Under the pieces are notes generated by a model. The model worked only from the letters and a program-made list of their open reading frames with translations, was not told where the DNA came from and made no database searches. The position numbers were made by a program, and so were the translations under genes. Positions 26,901-32,445 of a stretch of 64,000 bases of DNA are shown in pieces (within the stretch, counting starts at the first letter, position 1; each line of letters opens with the position of its first letter). The DNA lies in contig BROG01000110.1 of the NCBI GenBank assembly GCA_030159075.1, forward strand, positions 38,501 to 102,500, read 5' to 3'. This DNA comes from Atrina japonica. Taxonomy: Eukaryota > Mollusca > Bivalvia > Pterioida > Pinnidae.

Positions 26901-29022
26901 ACAAGAGAATTTCAGTTAATTATCTTTTAATACAGTGTTTATTGTAAGTAAATTGGAATATGCAGTGATGTTACATGTATGTAGAGACATACACAATAAA
27001 TTGGTTCATTCACAATTAATTTTGATTTATTGTTTTTAACAGGTGGAAGTAATGGGAGATTTGTACAGACAAGATGAACGCCATTTGATGTATCGATTGC
27101 CGGGGTTTACTGACATGATTATGACATACCCAGAAAGTGTGACACAAGGAACAAGTGTGCTTACACTTTACAATGATACGCTCTATTACAACCTCCATCT
27201 TGTTAATCTTGATACAATTTTAAAGGCATTTGTCGTCCAGCTTGAACCTCGGAAATGTACTGCAGGATTTACAGGTGAGTGACAATTGAGTTATTGCCCC
27301 TTGTTTATTCCGAGCTGAAATGTTGAGAAGTATAGCATTCTTGTTAACTCATTCATCCCAAAAGACACATTTGGACTTGCCTAATTCATTGATTTATAGA
27401 AGAGTTCATTTTTTTCTCAGGGGTTGATAAGTTAAAGTTGTATGAGTAGATGTAATTTATGTCATTTGTGCAGGCTAAATGGTTTGATTGGTTAGTCAGA
27501 TCATCTCAACTTTTGGAGGTACACAAATCTCAAACAACTACATCTCCATGTTTTAAATATCTTCAGTAATGACTAAGCTCTTGAGGACCTTATATTTCTC
27601 AACCACATCTTGTTCTTTTATCTTATATCATTATCTAAGATTTATTTATGAACGTCTTTTTATAGATATGCATGAGGGAAGTATGATGGTATTCCAAGTT
27701 CCCTGGAGTAATGAGGACACGTATTCATTCAACAGGTTAGTTTATCAGTCATTCAGATTCTACAGTACCATCCAATGATAAAGACTCACTTAAAAACTTT
27801 TTATGCCCCCGGCCTGAAAGGTCTGCCAGAGGGCATCTAGTGTTTGGATCATCCGTCTGGTTGTCTGTCTATCCGTAATTCTGTCCCGCTTACATATAAA
27901 GTACAATATTTCAAGTTTGGATTGTGATACAGTAAACTTAGACAGTAAGTTCATCTAAGGGTTGTCCACACTTCACTGACATCACATGCCCCCGGGGGTG
28001 GGGTCAAAATGTAGGACATTGCAAAAATTTGTTGGGACCGACCCGGGGGCATTTGTGTTTCACAAACACAACTTGTTTCATAGAGTGATAAAAGTACAGA
28101 ACAATACAAAAATAAAGTTCTATAAAAAATGTCACTGATCAAACCTCTTCACTTGAATATAAGGTTTGTCTATCAATTAAGTGTCCTTATGCTAATATGT
28201 ATGCATTTTTCATCAACATTGTCAAGGTTTTTTCTGCCAATTTTTGGAAAAATGCCATTGGCTGACACATATTAAAATTTTGATGTGAATTTGTGTCAGA
28301 TTTGGAATTGTTTGCCCACTTAATGACTGTACTCATTGTTGTATGTTACATTGTGTTTTTGGTAAGAGACATTTCATTTGGACAAGCAGCTCAAGATTTC
28401 TAAACTACTTGACTCGCAGGACAAGTAAAAATTTTACTGATTTTTGCCCCTTCTGTAAGGGGCCTCCACTTTAAACCATGAAGTCTCTCGCCTCTAGTCA
28501 GCAAGGATTTCAACCCTGCTTGAACCTTAACTGATTTTGTGAAAAAGTTTGCCAGTTTTGTTGTGGGAGGCCAGTGGTTTCTTCTCTGATACATTTTAAC
28601 TGGGTTCTCTCCTCCACCATTAAAAATTGACTGCCACCATATGACTGAAAAATTTTCACAATGTACATAGTAAATCAACTTGCATCTTAACATATTTCTC
28701 CTCTATTGATATTTACATGTGTGGCATAAAACACCATTCAAACTAACATTCCATTTATGTACATCAGGAGCATTTGGTTAGTTAATTTCAGATGATTCAC
28801 CATTATACAATGTGTTTGTCCCTGAATAAAGCCAGTAACTTAAGGTTTTATTGTTACAGGCTAAGTACTATCGGTAACATGACTCTGAAGTTACAAGGAG
28901 GGGTTCCATTAGATCCAGAGGGTCTCAGTGATGACAAAAGTGTACATTTACAACTGTACTTGGATCCATCCTGTACCTACCTGCTGAAGATTATAGCTTC
29001 TCCCAAACAGATGCTTGGTCAG
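2203..29022 (+). CDS. PGAP1: GPI inositol-deacylase PGAP1 (5' 20 exons; 3' end not in window)
   Basis: PGAP1 is an ER membrane lipase that removes the acyl chain from the inositol of newly made GPI anchors, so that GPI-anchored proteins can leave the ER. Twenty exons are joined with consistent phases: 2203-2334, 4929-4996, 6095-6115, 7307-7371, 9061-9149, 10840-10882, 13216-13307, 14387-14483, 14854-15011, 16203-16235, 17523-17575, 20861-20927, 22131-22295, 22862-22936, 23508-23560, 23723-23786, 26415-26489, 27043-27274, 27666-27735, 28860-29022. They total 1,815 nt, or 605 codons without a stop. Residues 1-25 form a hydrophobic signal-anchor. FEENKC and YVYGEG follow, then PGNSGS, the nucleophile motif GHSMGG with Ser169, TQATPH (about 193-198), WVSTDH, WCKQ, and a lumenal beta-rich region. 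Residue order and spacing follow the vertebrate protein closely up to its ILGQ position. The C-terminal membrane-spanning third (vertebrate length about 920 aa) was not found. The identification is by recognition of the family, not by a search. Confidence 0.93.
2335..4162 (+). other. PGAP1 intron 1, left part
   Basis: AT-rich intron without a supported gene. At about 3275-3350 there is a repeat-like stretch with AAACTGCCCAAA and TTTTGGGTCAGGG, which recurs in diverged form at about 20105-20150, so it is a dispersed repeat of unknown type. Confidence 0.5.
4163..4440 (+). mobile_element. tRNA-derived SINE (family 1), intron 1
   Basis: The element starts with an A-box-like ATAGCCGAGTGGTTAGAGCA, has a degenerate B-box region, and a body containing AACCATGAAGTCTCTC, TTTGCTAATTTACTGG, CCCAGGTACATTGTAACCAG, AAAATTGGCTGCCACCATA and a tail AAAACACTGTTCAAA. 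The same body recurs at about 26.5, 28.5, 37.1, 50.3 and 51.4 kb, always on the + strand in this window. Confidence 0.75.
4929..4996 (+). CDS. PGAP1: PGAP1 exon 2 (residues 45-67)
   Basis: The acceptor TTCAG and donor GTATGT bracket residues [20 protein letters not shown] and then GEG. These align without gaps to the family segment that precedes the lipase core. The exon ends in phase 2. Confidence 0.9.
5817..5935. repeat. (TA)n microsatellite, intron 2
   Basis: About 110 bases of almost pure TA alternation, broken by a few ATTATA and AAATA interruptions. It is self-complementary throughout and so could extrude as a cruciform. Confidence 0.9.
6095..6115 (+). CDS. PGAP1: PGAP1 microexon 3 (21 nt, residues 67-74)
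   Basis: The acceptor TTTCAG and donor GTGAGT flank only 21 nt, encoding PYAKQV between two split Gly codons. Including it keeps the reading frame, and gives exactly the vertebrate spacing between the GEG motif and the PVLF strand. That spacing is the reason for accepting so short an exon. Confidence 0.8.
6546..6623 (-). mobile_element. Palindromic mini-MITE copy 1, intron 3
   Basis: It contains CCTAGTCCAAATGTGTCTTC followed by AGGGATGAATGAGTC. This is the reverse-strand form of the short palindromic element also seen at 9242, 21868, 27344 and 55551. Confidence 0.55.
6724..7130. repeat. Three diverged tandem units of about 135-150 bp, intron 3
   Basis: The phrase GGTA(T/C)A(C/T)(A/G)TGGTAATGA...CAAGAC recurs at about 6750, 6901 and 7036. 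Each is followed by AAAAATTATGGG and a variant of CCTTT(A/C)TTACAG, then CCAGAGCATA. The units are clearly related but diverged, so this is an old tandem duplication or part of a repetitive element. Confidence 0.65.
7307..7371 (+). CDS. PGAP1: PGAP1 exon 4 (residues 74-96)
   Basis: A long pyrimidine tract ending in TTTTCAG precedes the exon, and GTATGA follows. It encodes the first core beta strand and oxyanion-side loop of the alpha/beta hydrolase: [16 protein letters not shown]. The PGN.GS motif is diagnostic of PGAP1/Bst1. The exon enters in phase 2 and leaves in phase 1. Confidence 0.92.
7786..8011 (-). mobile_element. tRNA-derived SINE (family 2), intron 4
   Basis: Read on the minus strand, the right end has an A-box-like TGGTTTAACAGTAGAATG and a B-box-like GGCTTCAATTCC. 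The other end contains GTGAGGGTTCTTTTATGTG, shared with the element at 32199-32445. Confidence 0.55.
9061..9149 (+). CDS. PGAP1: PGAP1 exon 5 (residues 96-125)
   Basis: The acceptor is AAACAG and the donor GTAAGT. It encodes [12 protein letters not shown], then [12 protein letters not shown], which matches VRS.GS.AL and HFD.FS..FNE of the family. The exon ends in phase 0. Confidence 0.93.
9242..9315 (+). mobile_element. Palindromic mini-MITE copy 2, intron 5
   Basis: It starts TTAACTCATTCACCC and ends with CGACGAGTTAA, with inverted-repeat ends and AGACACATTTGGACTTGCC inside. Confidence 0.65.
9417..10529 (+). repeat. TAGCTCACCTGA-type dispersed repeat, intron 5
   Basis: The module starts TAGCTCACCTGAACCAAAGG and ends GCCCATGGGCCTCTTGTTC. 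The same start and end, and internal blocks such as GATGAACCTTTATAGGAAGC and TTTTACCTGT.ATTAGGTAGAG, occur at 34475-35243. Two partial internal repeats lie within this copy (9850-9930 and 10320-10440). Confidence 0.75.
10840..10882 (+). CDS. PGAP1: PGAP1 exon 6 (residues 126-140)
   Basis: The acceptor is TTGCAG and the donor GTAAGA. It encodes [14 protein letters not shown], continuing the helix after FNE (EL.AL.GG in the family). The exon ends in phase 1. Confidence 0.9.
11210..11970. repeat. Four diverged tandem units of about 170-190 bp, intron 6
   Basis: Units of the form 'TTTTTGGG..AAAAA.GT.TTTT' then 'CAGATTTCTGGA', and then a stretch of AACAAG.CA.ACAATG.CAATTGAA type, recur from about 11214 to 11970. 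They are very AT-rich and diverged. Confidence 0.6.
12073..12564 (+). mobile_element. Tc1-like MITE (492 bp), intron 6
   Basis: It is flanked by TA on both sides (12071-12072 and 12565-12566). The ends are inverted repeats: CTAACGGAAAAAAGAAACT at the left, and the complement of AGTTTCTTTTTTCCGCTAG at the right. Internal sequence matches both ends of the larger Tc1-like element at 30319-31462, including a fragment of the transposase N-terminus (ENDRL, RMLEAGM). The middle of the transposase is missing, so this is an internally deleted, non-autonomous derivative. Confidence 0.85.
13216..13307 (+). CDS. PGAP1: PGAP1 exon 7 with lipase nucleophile (residues 140-170)
   Basis: The acceptor is TTTCAG and the donor GTAAAT. 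It encodes [16 protein letters not shown], then SVIIVGHSM. Ser169 of GHSM is the expected catalytic nucleophile; the two glycines that complete GHSMGG come from exon 8. The exon ends in phase 0. Confidence 0.94.
13632..14098 (+). repeat. Dispersed repeat B (TAGCTCGCC...GACAACTCTTGTT), intron 7
   Basis: The module starts TAGCTCGCCATGACAAAAG, includes repeated phrases of the type ACCTTGGACTTTGACC and GGCTATATCTTTAAAACCAT, and ends TCTTCTGACAACTCTTGTT. A second complete copy is at 16561-17042, and pieces lie at 31989-34236. Confidence 0.8.
14387..14483 (+). CDS. PGAP1: PGAP1 exon 8 (residues 171-203)
   Basis: It follows a TATAAAG acceptor and ends at GTAAGT. It begins [14 protein letters not shown], completing the lipase elbow, and contains [11 protein letters not shown], the conserved QATPH strand-loop. 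The exon ends in phase 1. Confidence 0.93.
14854..15011 (+). CDS. PGAP1: PGAP1 exon 9 (residues 203-255)
   Basis: The acceptor TTTTAATAG sits behind a pyrimidine run, and the donor is GTAAGT. It encodes a cap helix (FYKEVNRYW) and then [19 protein letters not shown], matching the family pattern S..GG.RD.QVR. The exon is in frame and ends in phase 0. Confidence 0.93.
15175..15335. repeat. 27-bp minisatellite, six units, intron 9
   Basis: Copies of GTGTATAGGGTCAAGATTT start every 27 bases (CAAG at about 15213, 15240, 15267, 15294 and 15321), with decaying outer units. Confidence 0.8.
16203..16235 (+). CDS. PGAP1: PGAP1 microexon 10 (33 nt, residues 256-266)
   Basis: A 33-nt exon lies between TTTTCAG and GTAAGT and encodes [11 protein letters not shown]. 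It lies in the poorly conserved loop before the WVSTDH motif. Its length is a multiple of three, so skipping it would keep the frame; inclusion is supported by the strong splice sites and by approximate family length. Confidence 0.7.
16561..17042 (+). repeat. Dispersed repeat B, second complete copy, intron 10
   Basis: It starts TAGCTTGGCGGGAAGAAAG and ends TCTTCTGACAACTCTTGTT. It has the same internal order of blocks as the copy at 13632-14098. Confidence 0.8.
17523..17575 (+). CDS. PGAP1: PGAP1 exon 11 (residues 267-284)
   Basis: The acceptor is TTGTAG and the donor GTAAGA. It encodes [18 protein letters not shown], containing the strongly conserved P..WVSTDHL..VWC signature. The Asp-His pair is a plausible part of the active site, by inference. 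The exon ends in phase 2. Confidence 0.93.
17905..18192. mobile_element. Inverted-repeat MITE inserted in the ~140-bp tandem repeat, intron 11
   Basis: Perfect 15-bp inverted arms, ATATTTTGGCCATTG (17911-17925) and CAATGGCCAAAATAT (18174-18188), with further TTTTGGCCA symmetry around them. Total size is about 280 bp, with no coding capacity. Confidence 0.65.
18265..18750. repeat. 40-bp minisatellite, 12 copies, intron 11
   Basis: The anchor ACATAAAGTTTTAGTC starts exactly every 40 bases from 18281 to 18721. Units are almost identical; variation is limited to C(G/A)TTG or TGTTG, and to TCTACA, TCAACA or TTTACA. Each unit contains GTTAAC. The constant length suggests recent expansion. Confidence 0.95.
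20217..20425 (-). mobile_element. tRNA-derived SINE (family 3), intron 11
   Basis: On the minus strand it starts with an A-box-like TGGGTAGCACAGTGCTTAGC and has a B-box-like GAGTTCAATCCTTGG about 40 bases later. It then runs through TGGACAGGGGAGTATGT into a non-tRNA body. A related + strand copy is at 55695-55850. Confidence 0.7.
20861..20927 (+). CDS. PGAP1: PGAP1 exon 12 (residues 284-306)
   Basis: The acceptor is TTTTAG and the donor GTATAG. It encodes [19 protein letters not shown] and then ATKQ, matching WCKQL...T.RA.FD.ID..TKQ of the family. The exon ends in phase 0. Confidence 0.93.
21050..21740. repeat. Higher-order minisatellite: 62-bp unit of three ~21-bp subunits, intron 12
   Basis: The basic unit is TCCAACTGAAACA plus a spacer of TGTAA, TATAA or CATGTAA type, about 20-21 bp long. 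In the centre (about 21350-21640) three subunits form a 62-bp higher-order unit, with the phrase AAAACCATGTAAGTCC at about 21349, 21411, 21473 and 21535. Flanking units are more diverged. Long open frames on the minus strand here (up to 230 codons) result from repetition, not from a gene. Confidence 0.9.
21868..21957 (-). mobile_element. Palindromic mini-MITE copy 3, intron 12
   Basis: ACTCATCAACCCCTGA at the left end, and TCAGGGTCAAATGAGT at the right end, form an inverted repeat. GTCCAAATG-type core sequence is seen in reverse orientation. Confidence 0.6.
22131..22295 (+). CDS. PGAP1: PGAP1 exon 13 (residues 307-361)
   Basis: The acceptor is TTTAAAG and the donor GTAAAA; the exon is 55 codons in phase 0. 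It contains [12 protein letters not shown], equivalent to the YHHF.RH segment of the family, and a lumenal stretch with [13 protein letters not shown]. Conservation is lower than in the lipase core. Confidence 0.88.
22862..22936 (+). CDS. PGAP1: PGAP1 exon 14 (residues 362-386)
   Basis: The acceptor is TTTCAG and the donor GTACGT; the exon is 25 codons in phase 0. It encodes a beta-type stretch ([19 protein letters not shown]). It corresponds to the region upstream of the W.FAC motif of vertebrate PGAP1. Confidence 0.82.
23508..23560 (+). CDS. PGAP1: PGAP1 exon 15 (residues 387-404)
   Basis: The acceptor is TTTTAG and the donor GTAAGT. It encodes [17 protein letters not shown], equivalent to the NSWIFACIN region of vertebrates. 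The exon ends in phase 2. Confidence 0.82.
23723..23786 (+). CDS. PGAP1: PGAP1 exon 16 (residues 404-425)
   Basis: The acceptor is CTTTTAG and the donor GTAAGT. It encodes a short polar, Lys- and Ser-rich segment in a variable loop. It is accepted mainly because it keeps phase between exons 15 and 17. A 2.4-kb satellite block starts just after its donor. Confidence 0.75.
23800..24835. repeat. 24-25 bp satellite (CCCCTTACAATTCTGTATAATGTA), intron 16
   Basis: About 40 tandem copies of a unit with the parts CCCCTTACAATT and CTGTATAATGTA. Variation lies in the number of C and in CCCA, ATTC or CAC forms. It starts about 20 bp after the exon 16 donor and runs directly into the 19-bp array at its right end. 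Confidence 0.95.
24836..26165. repeat. 19-bp satellite (GATGTACACCTGTCTGTAT), intron 16
   Basis: Roughly 70 copies of a 19-bp unit, with 17-bp variants (CTGTCTATGATG) interspersed irregularly and a few GATGATG insertions. The left edge is diverged and the centre highly homogeneous. Three 19-bp copies make 57 bases, so long minus-strand frames repeating every 19 residues appear; these are artefacts of the array. Confidence 0.95.
26415..26489 (+). CDS. PGAP1: PGAP1 exon 17 (residues 426-450)
   Basis: A strong pyrimidine tract ending in TTTCCAG precedes the exon, and GTAAAA follows. It encodes [20 protein letters not shown], which aligns to L.LRLQDYPSLSHLVVYVP of vertebrates. The exon ends in phase 0. 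Confidence 0.88.
26540..26650 (+). mobile_element. SINE family 1, 3' part only, intron 17
   Basis: It contains TATAACCAGGTTTTCTCCTC, AAAACTGGCCTCCATCATA and a tail CCTAAAACACCAATAAAAC, which match the 3' half of the family 1 body. Confidence 0.6.
27043..27274 (+). CDS. PGAP1: PGAP1 exon 18 (residues 451-528)
   Basis: The acceptor is TTAACAG and the donor GTGAGT; at 232 nt it is the largest exon. It encodes the lumenal beta domain, including [17 protein letters not shown], matching L...GLYYNLELLN of vertebrates, and ends with PRKCTAGFT. The exon ends in phase 1. Confidence 0.92.
27344..27435 (+). mobile_element. Palindromic mini-MITE copy 4, intron 18
   Basis: It starts TTAACTCATTCATCCCAAAA and ends CAGGGGTTGATAAGTTAA. 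The arms are complementary, and the core is GACACATTTGGACTTGCC. This is the best preserved of the five copies. Confidence 0.7.
27666..27735 (+). CDS. PGAP1: PGAP1 exon 19 (residues 528-551)
   Basis: The acceptor is TTTATAG and the donor GTTAGT. It encodes [20 protein letters not shown], containing the conserved PWS.ED motif. The exon ends in phase 2. Confidence 0.9.
27803..28052. mobile_element. TIR element with ATGCCCCCGG ends, intron 19
   Basis: The left end ATGCCCCCGG (27803-27812) is matched by CCGGGGGCAT (28043-28052) at the right end. The left part carries the phrase AGAGGGCATCTAGTGTTTGG and a TGTCTGTC run. An internal CCCCCGGGGG palindrome lies near 27989. It has no coding capacity. 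Confidence 0.7.
28466..28745 (+). mobile_element. SINE family 1 copy, intron 19
   Basis: The body is recognisable from AAACCATGAAGTCTCTCGCC through AAAAAGTTTGCCAGTTTTG, TTCTCTCCTCCACCATTAAA and TGCCACCATATGACTGAAAA to GTGGCATAAAACACCATTCA. A short extra segment interrupts the tail. The A-box end is not well preserved. Confidence 0.7.
28860..29022 (+). CDS. PGAP1: PGAP1 exon 20, last exon recognised (residues 551-605)
   Basis: The acceptor is GTTACAG and the donor GTAAGT. It encodes a beta segment ([11 protein letters not shown]), then [15 protein letters not shown] and KQMLGQ, equivalent to SSDCRYEV..KTSFSQILGQ at the end of the vertebrate lumenal domain. The exon ends in phase 0. The 3' part of this exon with its donor has been copied repeatedly into the following intron (about 29.5-30.3 kb). 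Confidence 0.92.
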
Positions 29023-30310
29023 GTAAGTTTATTCTGAAAATTATGTTCTCCCAAACAGATACCTGATCAGGTTAGCCTATCCTATAGATACCTATTGACA
29101 GTCAAAAACCTGTAAAACCTGTGTTTAGTGGACAGTTGTCAGACTAATCAAATTGTCCATTTTAGAGAGATGTCTGCTGAATGAAGGATGACCATTCAGT
29201 GCTAAAACATTCATACGTATAATCAACGCAAATCATTCTTGTAAATAATTGTTACAATACAAGAAAATAAATATCAAGCAAAAACACAAATTGAAAGATT
29301 GTAGGAATGTTTCTCAAAATAGAAATAGGAACATAAGCTTAGTGAGAATTTACCTATGTCAATGGAAGTCGATGATAGGAAGACTCCGCTAATTCAAGGT
29401 TAAAAATGCAGAAATTATGTATATTTGGACCAACAACTCTGTCCATTGTCCGGGTAAGGGAGGTGTCCATTTATTTAAAATGGATGCTGGTAGTCTTGTA
29501 TGACGATGTAAATCGGGACCAAGACAATATATATATGTATATGCATGGTCAGGTAAGTTTATACTGAAGATACCTGCTGAAAATGATATGTTCTACCAAT
29601 CTAACAAACAGATACTAGATAAAGTAAGCCTGTCCTATACATACCTACTGACAGTCATAGGGTTTCCCAAATATATGCTTGGTCAGGTAAGTCTATCCTA
29701 AACATACCTACTGACAGTCATAGGGTTTCCCAAATATATGCTTGGTAAGGTAAGTCTATCCTATACATACCTACTGACAGTCATAGGGTTTCCCAAATAT
29801 ATGCTTTGTAAGGTAAGTCTATCCTATACATACCTACTGACAGTCATAGGGTTTCCAAAATATATGCTTGGTAAGGTAAGTCTATCCTATACATACCTAC
29901 TGACAGTCATAGGGTTTCCCAAATATATGCTTGGTCAGGTAAGTCTATCCTATACATACCTACTGACAGTCATAGGGTTTCCCAAATATATGCTTGGTCA
30001 GGTAAGTCTATCCTATACATACCCACTGACAGTCATAGGGTTTCCCAAATATATGCTTTGTCAGGTAAGTCTATCCTATACATACCCACTGACAGTCATA
30101 GGGTTACCCAAATATATGCTTGGTCAGGTAACTTTATCCTGAAGATACCTGCTGAAAATTATAAATTCTCCCAAACAGACACCTGATCAGGTATGTCAAC
30201 CTTATACATACCTAGTGACAGTCAATATATTTCCCAACAGTTGCCAGGTAAATCCTATACATACTGAAGGCCATAGGATTTCCCAAAAAGATGTTTGGCC
30301 AGGTAAGTTT
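29023..30310 (+). repeat. 63-bp tandem array derived from the 3' end of PGAP1 exon 20 and its splice donor
   Basis: Each unit has the form TACCTACTGACAGTCATAGG, then TTTCCCAAATATATGCTTGG, then TCAGGTAAGTCTATCC. The end of exon 20 reads TACCTGCTGAAGATTATAGC, TTCTCCCAAACAGATGCTTG, GTCAG|GTAAGT. Thus the unit is a copy of about 45 exonic bases plus the donor and about 15 intronic bases. A decayed first copy lies right after the exon (GTTAGC at 29071). The regular part has donors at 29687, 29750, 29813, 29876, 29939, 30002, 30065, 30128 and 30191, exactly 63 bases apart. Irregular copies lie at 29553, 29624, 30248 and 30303. Because 63 is 21 codons, one frame stays open over the array. Confidence 0.9.
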
Positions 30311-30318
30311 ATTCTATA

Positions 30319-31462
30319 CTAGCAGAAAAAAGAAACTGTGTATACTTAAAAGTTAAATGAAAACATAAAAAGTATTCTTTGATCGGTCTTTATTCTTAGT
30401 TTAATATACTAAACGCGTGTTTGAGTACTCAATTTGTTAAATATCGTGTTTTGATTTGCCTTGATGGCCACAGCACGCTTTTCTGGAGTTTCGAGCCTAA
30501 GTGACACATAGTTAATAATTGATTGGAATTTCTTGCTTTCATTGACAGTATTCAATGTACTGAAACAGAAAAACATTGGTTTTTGGAATAAAATTTTGTT
30601 TGAGAGATGCCTCGCATGATTGAAAATGATCGTTTGCATGCTATTGGGATGCTGAAAGCTGGGATGTCTCAAAGCAATGTGGCAATGCAGTTTGGAGTTC
30701 ATATTAACACTGTAAATGCTTTATGGAAACTATATCAGCAAACTGGCACTGTTGGGGACTGACCATGATCAGGACGCCCATGTGTGACGTCAGATCAGCA
30801 AGATGCGTATATACTGACGTCACATTTGCATTATCGATTCCAATCATCTTTTTTTATGGCTAGAAGCATCCCTGGGCATCGACGGATAAGTCCTTGTACT
30901 GTAAGGAACAGATTGTGAGAGGCCAACATCTGTCCTCGACGTCCTGCCATCCATCCTGTTTTGCTCTGGCGTCACTGTTTTGCGAGGTTAGCATGGTGTA
31001 GGAGGCATTGTTGTTTCAATAACAGAGATTGGGCAGAAATCTCGACAGCAGTGACAAATGTTTTCGGGCTTACTGTCGTGCCAGATAACGTTACATTGAT
31101 GCCTGCATTATTCAACCTCGCCAATTCGGTGGAGGGAGGGTTATGGTCAGGGGTGGAATTACAATACATTGAAGGACCCCTTTGGTGGTAGTGGTGGTCA
31201 ATTTAACCGGCGTAAGCTACTGCGATGAGATTGTACGTCGGTACATCATTCCATTCATTCATAACAACCAGCATAACATCATTCTGCAGCAGTACAATGT
31301 ATGACCTACACTGCATGTGTTGTAAGTGACTATCTACAGCAGCAAAACGTGAATGTGCTACCCTGGCCTGCGATGCACAATGATATACATTATGCAACAT
31401 AATATTTTGTATATGAATCTATAAATGAAATTACTAACCTACACAGTTTTTTTTTCCTCTAG
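30319..31462 (+). mobile_element. Tc1/mariner-like transposon, nearly full length but decayed
   Basis: It is flanked by TA (30317-30318 and 31463-31464). The inverted ends are CTAGCAGAAAAAAGAAACTG at the left and the complement of CAGTTTTTTTTTCCTCTAG at the right. It is 1,144 bp and holds a broken transposase (30607 onward). It is the parent type of the 492-bp copy at 12073-12564. It lies just after the exon-20-derived array, in the presumed PGAP1 intron 20. Confidence 0.9.
30607..31410 (+). pseudogene. Tc1-like transposase pseudogene
   Basis: It begins ATG CCT CGC and encodes a paired-type helix-turn-helix (HAIGMLKAGMSQSNVAMQFG, then VHINTVNALW and YQQTG). After that the frame stops at TGA 30760. 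It continues with SGRPCVTSDQQDAYI, PGHRRISPCTVRNRL, a further TGA, and ARLAWCRRH, all family motifs in order. The GG(S/R)VMVWGGI motif is found only in another frame, with Trp changed to Arg (about 31128-31160), and a GV.Y.DEI.R..I.P remnant follows. Several stops sit where the family has Arg, consistent with CGA to TGA decay. The region that should hold the first catalytic DES motif is not recognisable. It is not functional. Confidence 0.88.
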
Positions 31463-31734
31463 TATGTATCAATTTTTTAGGTTCTTTGAAATATGCTAGG
31501 CCAGGTGAGATTATCTTGTACATACCTACTGACAAGTACATGTATATGTTTTCCGAATACAGTAGAACTTCGGTGAGCCAAACTTCAATGAGTCAATTTA
31601 TTGATATTTCAAACTATTGACAATGTCACAAATAACTTCATTATTTAATGCTACATATAAACAATTTATAATTTGAAATTTTACGAGTCAAATTTCTCAA
31701 TATTTTGAATAAAGTCATATTTCACTTATATACA

Positions 31735-31930
31735 GAGAAACTTGTATATAATGACCTCCTCAGAGACACAATAAAACTGGTGTTTATAGGGAGGTGGTCT
31801 TTACATGTATATAGTATTAGAGGTTGATTTGTACACATGTGATCCTTTTGGGGACACCAAAAAACGGTCAGTGTTACCAGGTGGTCTTTATACACTGATA
31901 TTCATTATAGCATGTTTTATTGTATTTTGA
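31735..31930 (+). mobile_element. CAGT-end MITE, diverged copy
   Basis: It contains AAACTTGTATATAATGACCT, then TTTATAGGGAGGTGGTCTTT, then TAGAGGTTGATTTGTACACA, and a further GGTGGTCTTTATACAC. These blocks align in order with the well-preserved element at 53573-53750. The immediately preceding stretch (31561-31730) begins TACAGTAGAACTTCGGTGAG and may be another decayed element. Confidence 0.6.
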
Positions 31931-31988
31931 CGTCTACCTGTACACCCAACATCAATGATGTCATCGTCATTGTCATCATTGTTTTCCT

Positions 31989-32198
31989 TAGACAAAACTT
32001 TAACCTGGCCTATATATTTTTAACGACAAGGGACAGGGCTTTTGTATTTCACATGTAGATTTCTTATGAATAGAGCTTTCATTTGGTAACTTGACTTTTG
32101 ATCTGATGACCTTGACCTTGGACTTCGGCCTACTTTTCAAAAACTTTAACCTTGGCTATATCTCTTAAACCATAAGGGATAGGGCTTTGATATTTCAC
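31989..32198 (+). repeat. Dispersed repeat B, 5' fragment cut by a SINE
   Basis: It starts TAGACAAAACTTTAACCTGG and runs to GGGCTTTGATATTTCAC at 32198, where a tRNA-derived SINE begins. Sequence of the same module reappears at 33299-33432 and 34099-34236. These could be one element split by later insertions, or separate pieces. Confidence 0.65.
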
Positions 32199-32445
32199 GT
32201 CCCACTCAAGAATACTTCACTCATATGGAGACGTCACCAAATGCCGGTGAAGGGCTTCAAATTTTGGCCTATGCTCGGCACTTACGGCCATTGAGCAGTG
32301 AGGGTTCTTTAACATGCCGACACCTGCTGTGACACGGGACCTCCAGTTTTTACTGTCTCATCCAAAAGACAGGAACCCAACCTGTCACCGGCAGGACTCG
32401 AACTCATGATCCAGAGTCGAGAGCGCTACGACTGAGCCAGGCCTA
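32199..32445 (-). mobile_element. tRNA-derived SINE (family 2)
   Basis: On the minus strand it begins GCCTGGCTCAGTCGTAGCGC (A box) and has a B box GAGTTCGAGTCCTGC about 30 bases later; the body follows, with CCCTCACTGCTCAATGGCC. It is inserted in repeat B. The A/B-box spacing is tRNA-like, but no cloverleaf with an acceptor stem is evident, so it is not a tRNA gene. Confidence 0.8.

Noticed and set aside
29738..30142. 134-codon + strand frame of 21-residue repeats
   Set aside because: It is the exon-20-derived array read through. It begins in an intron and carries splice donors in every unit, so it is more interesting as DNA than as a protein.
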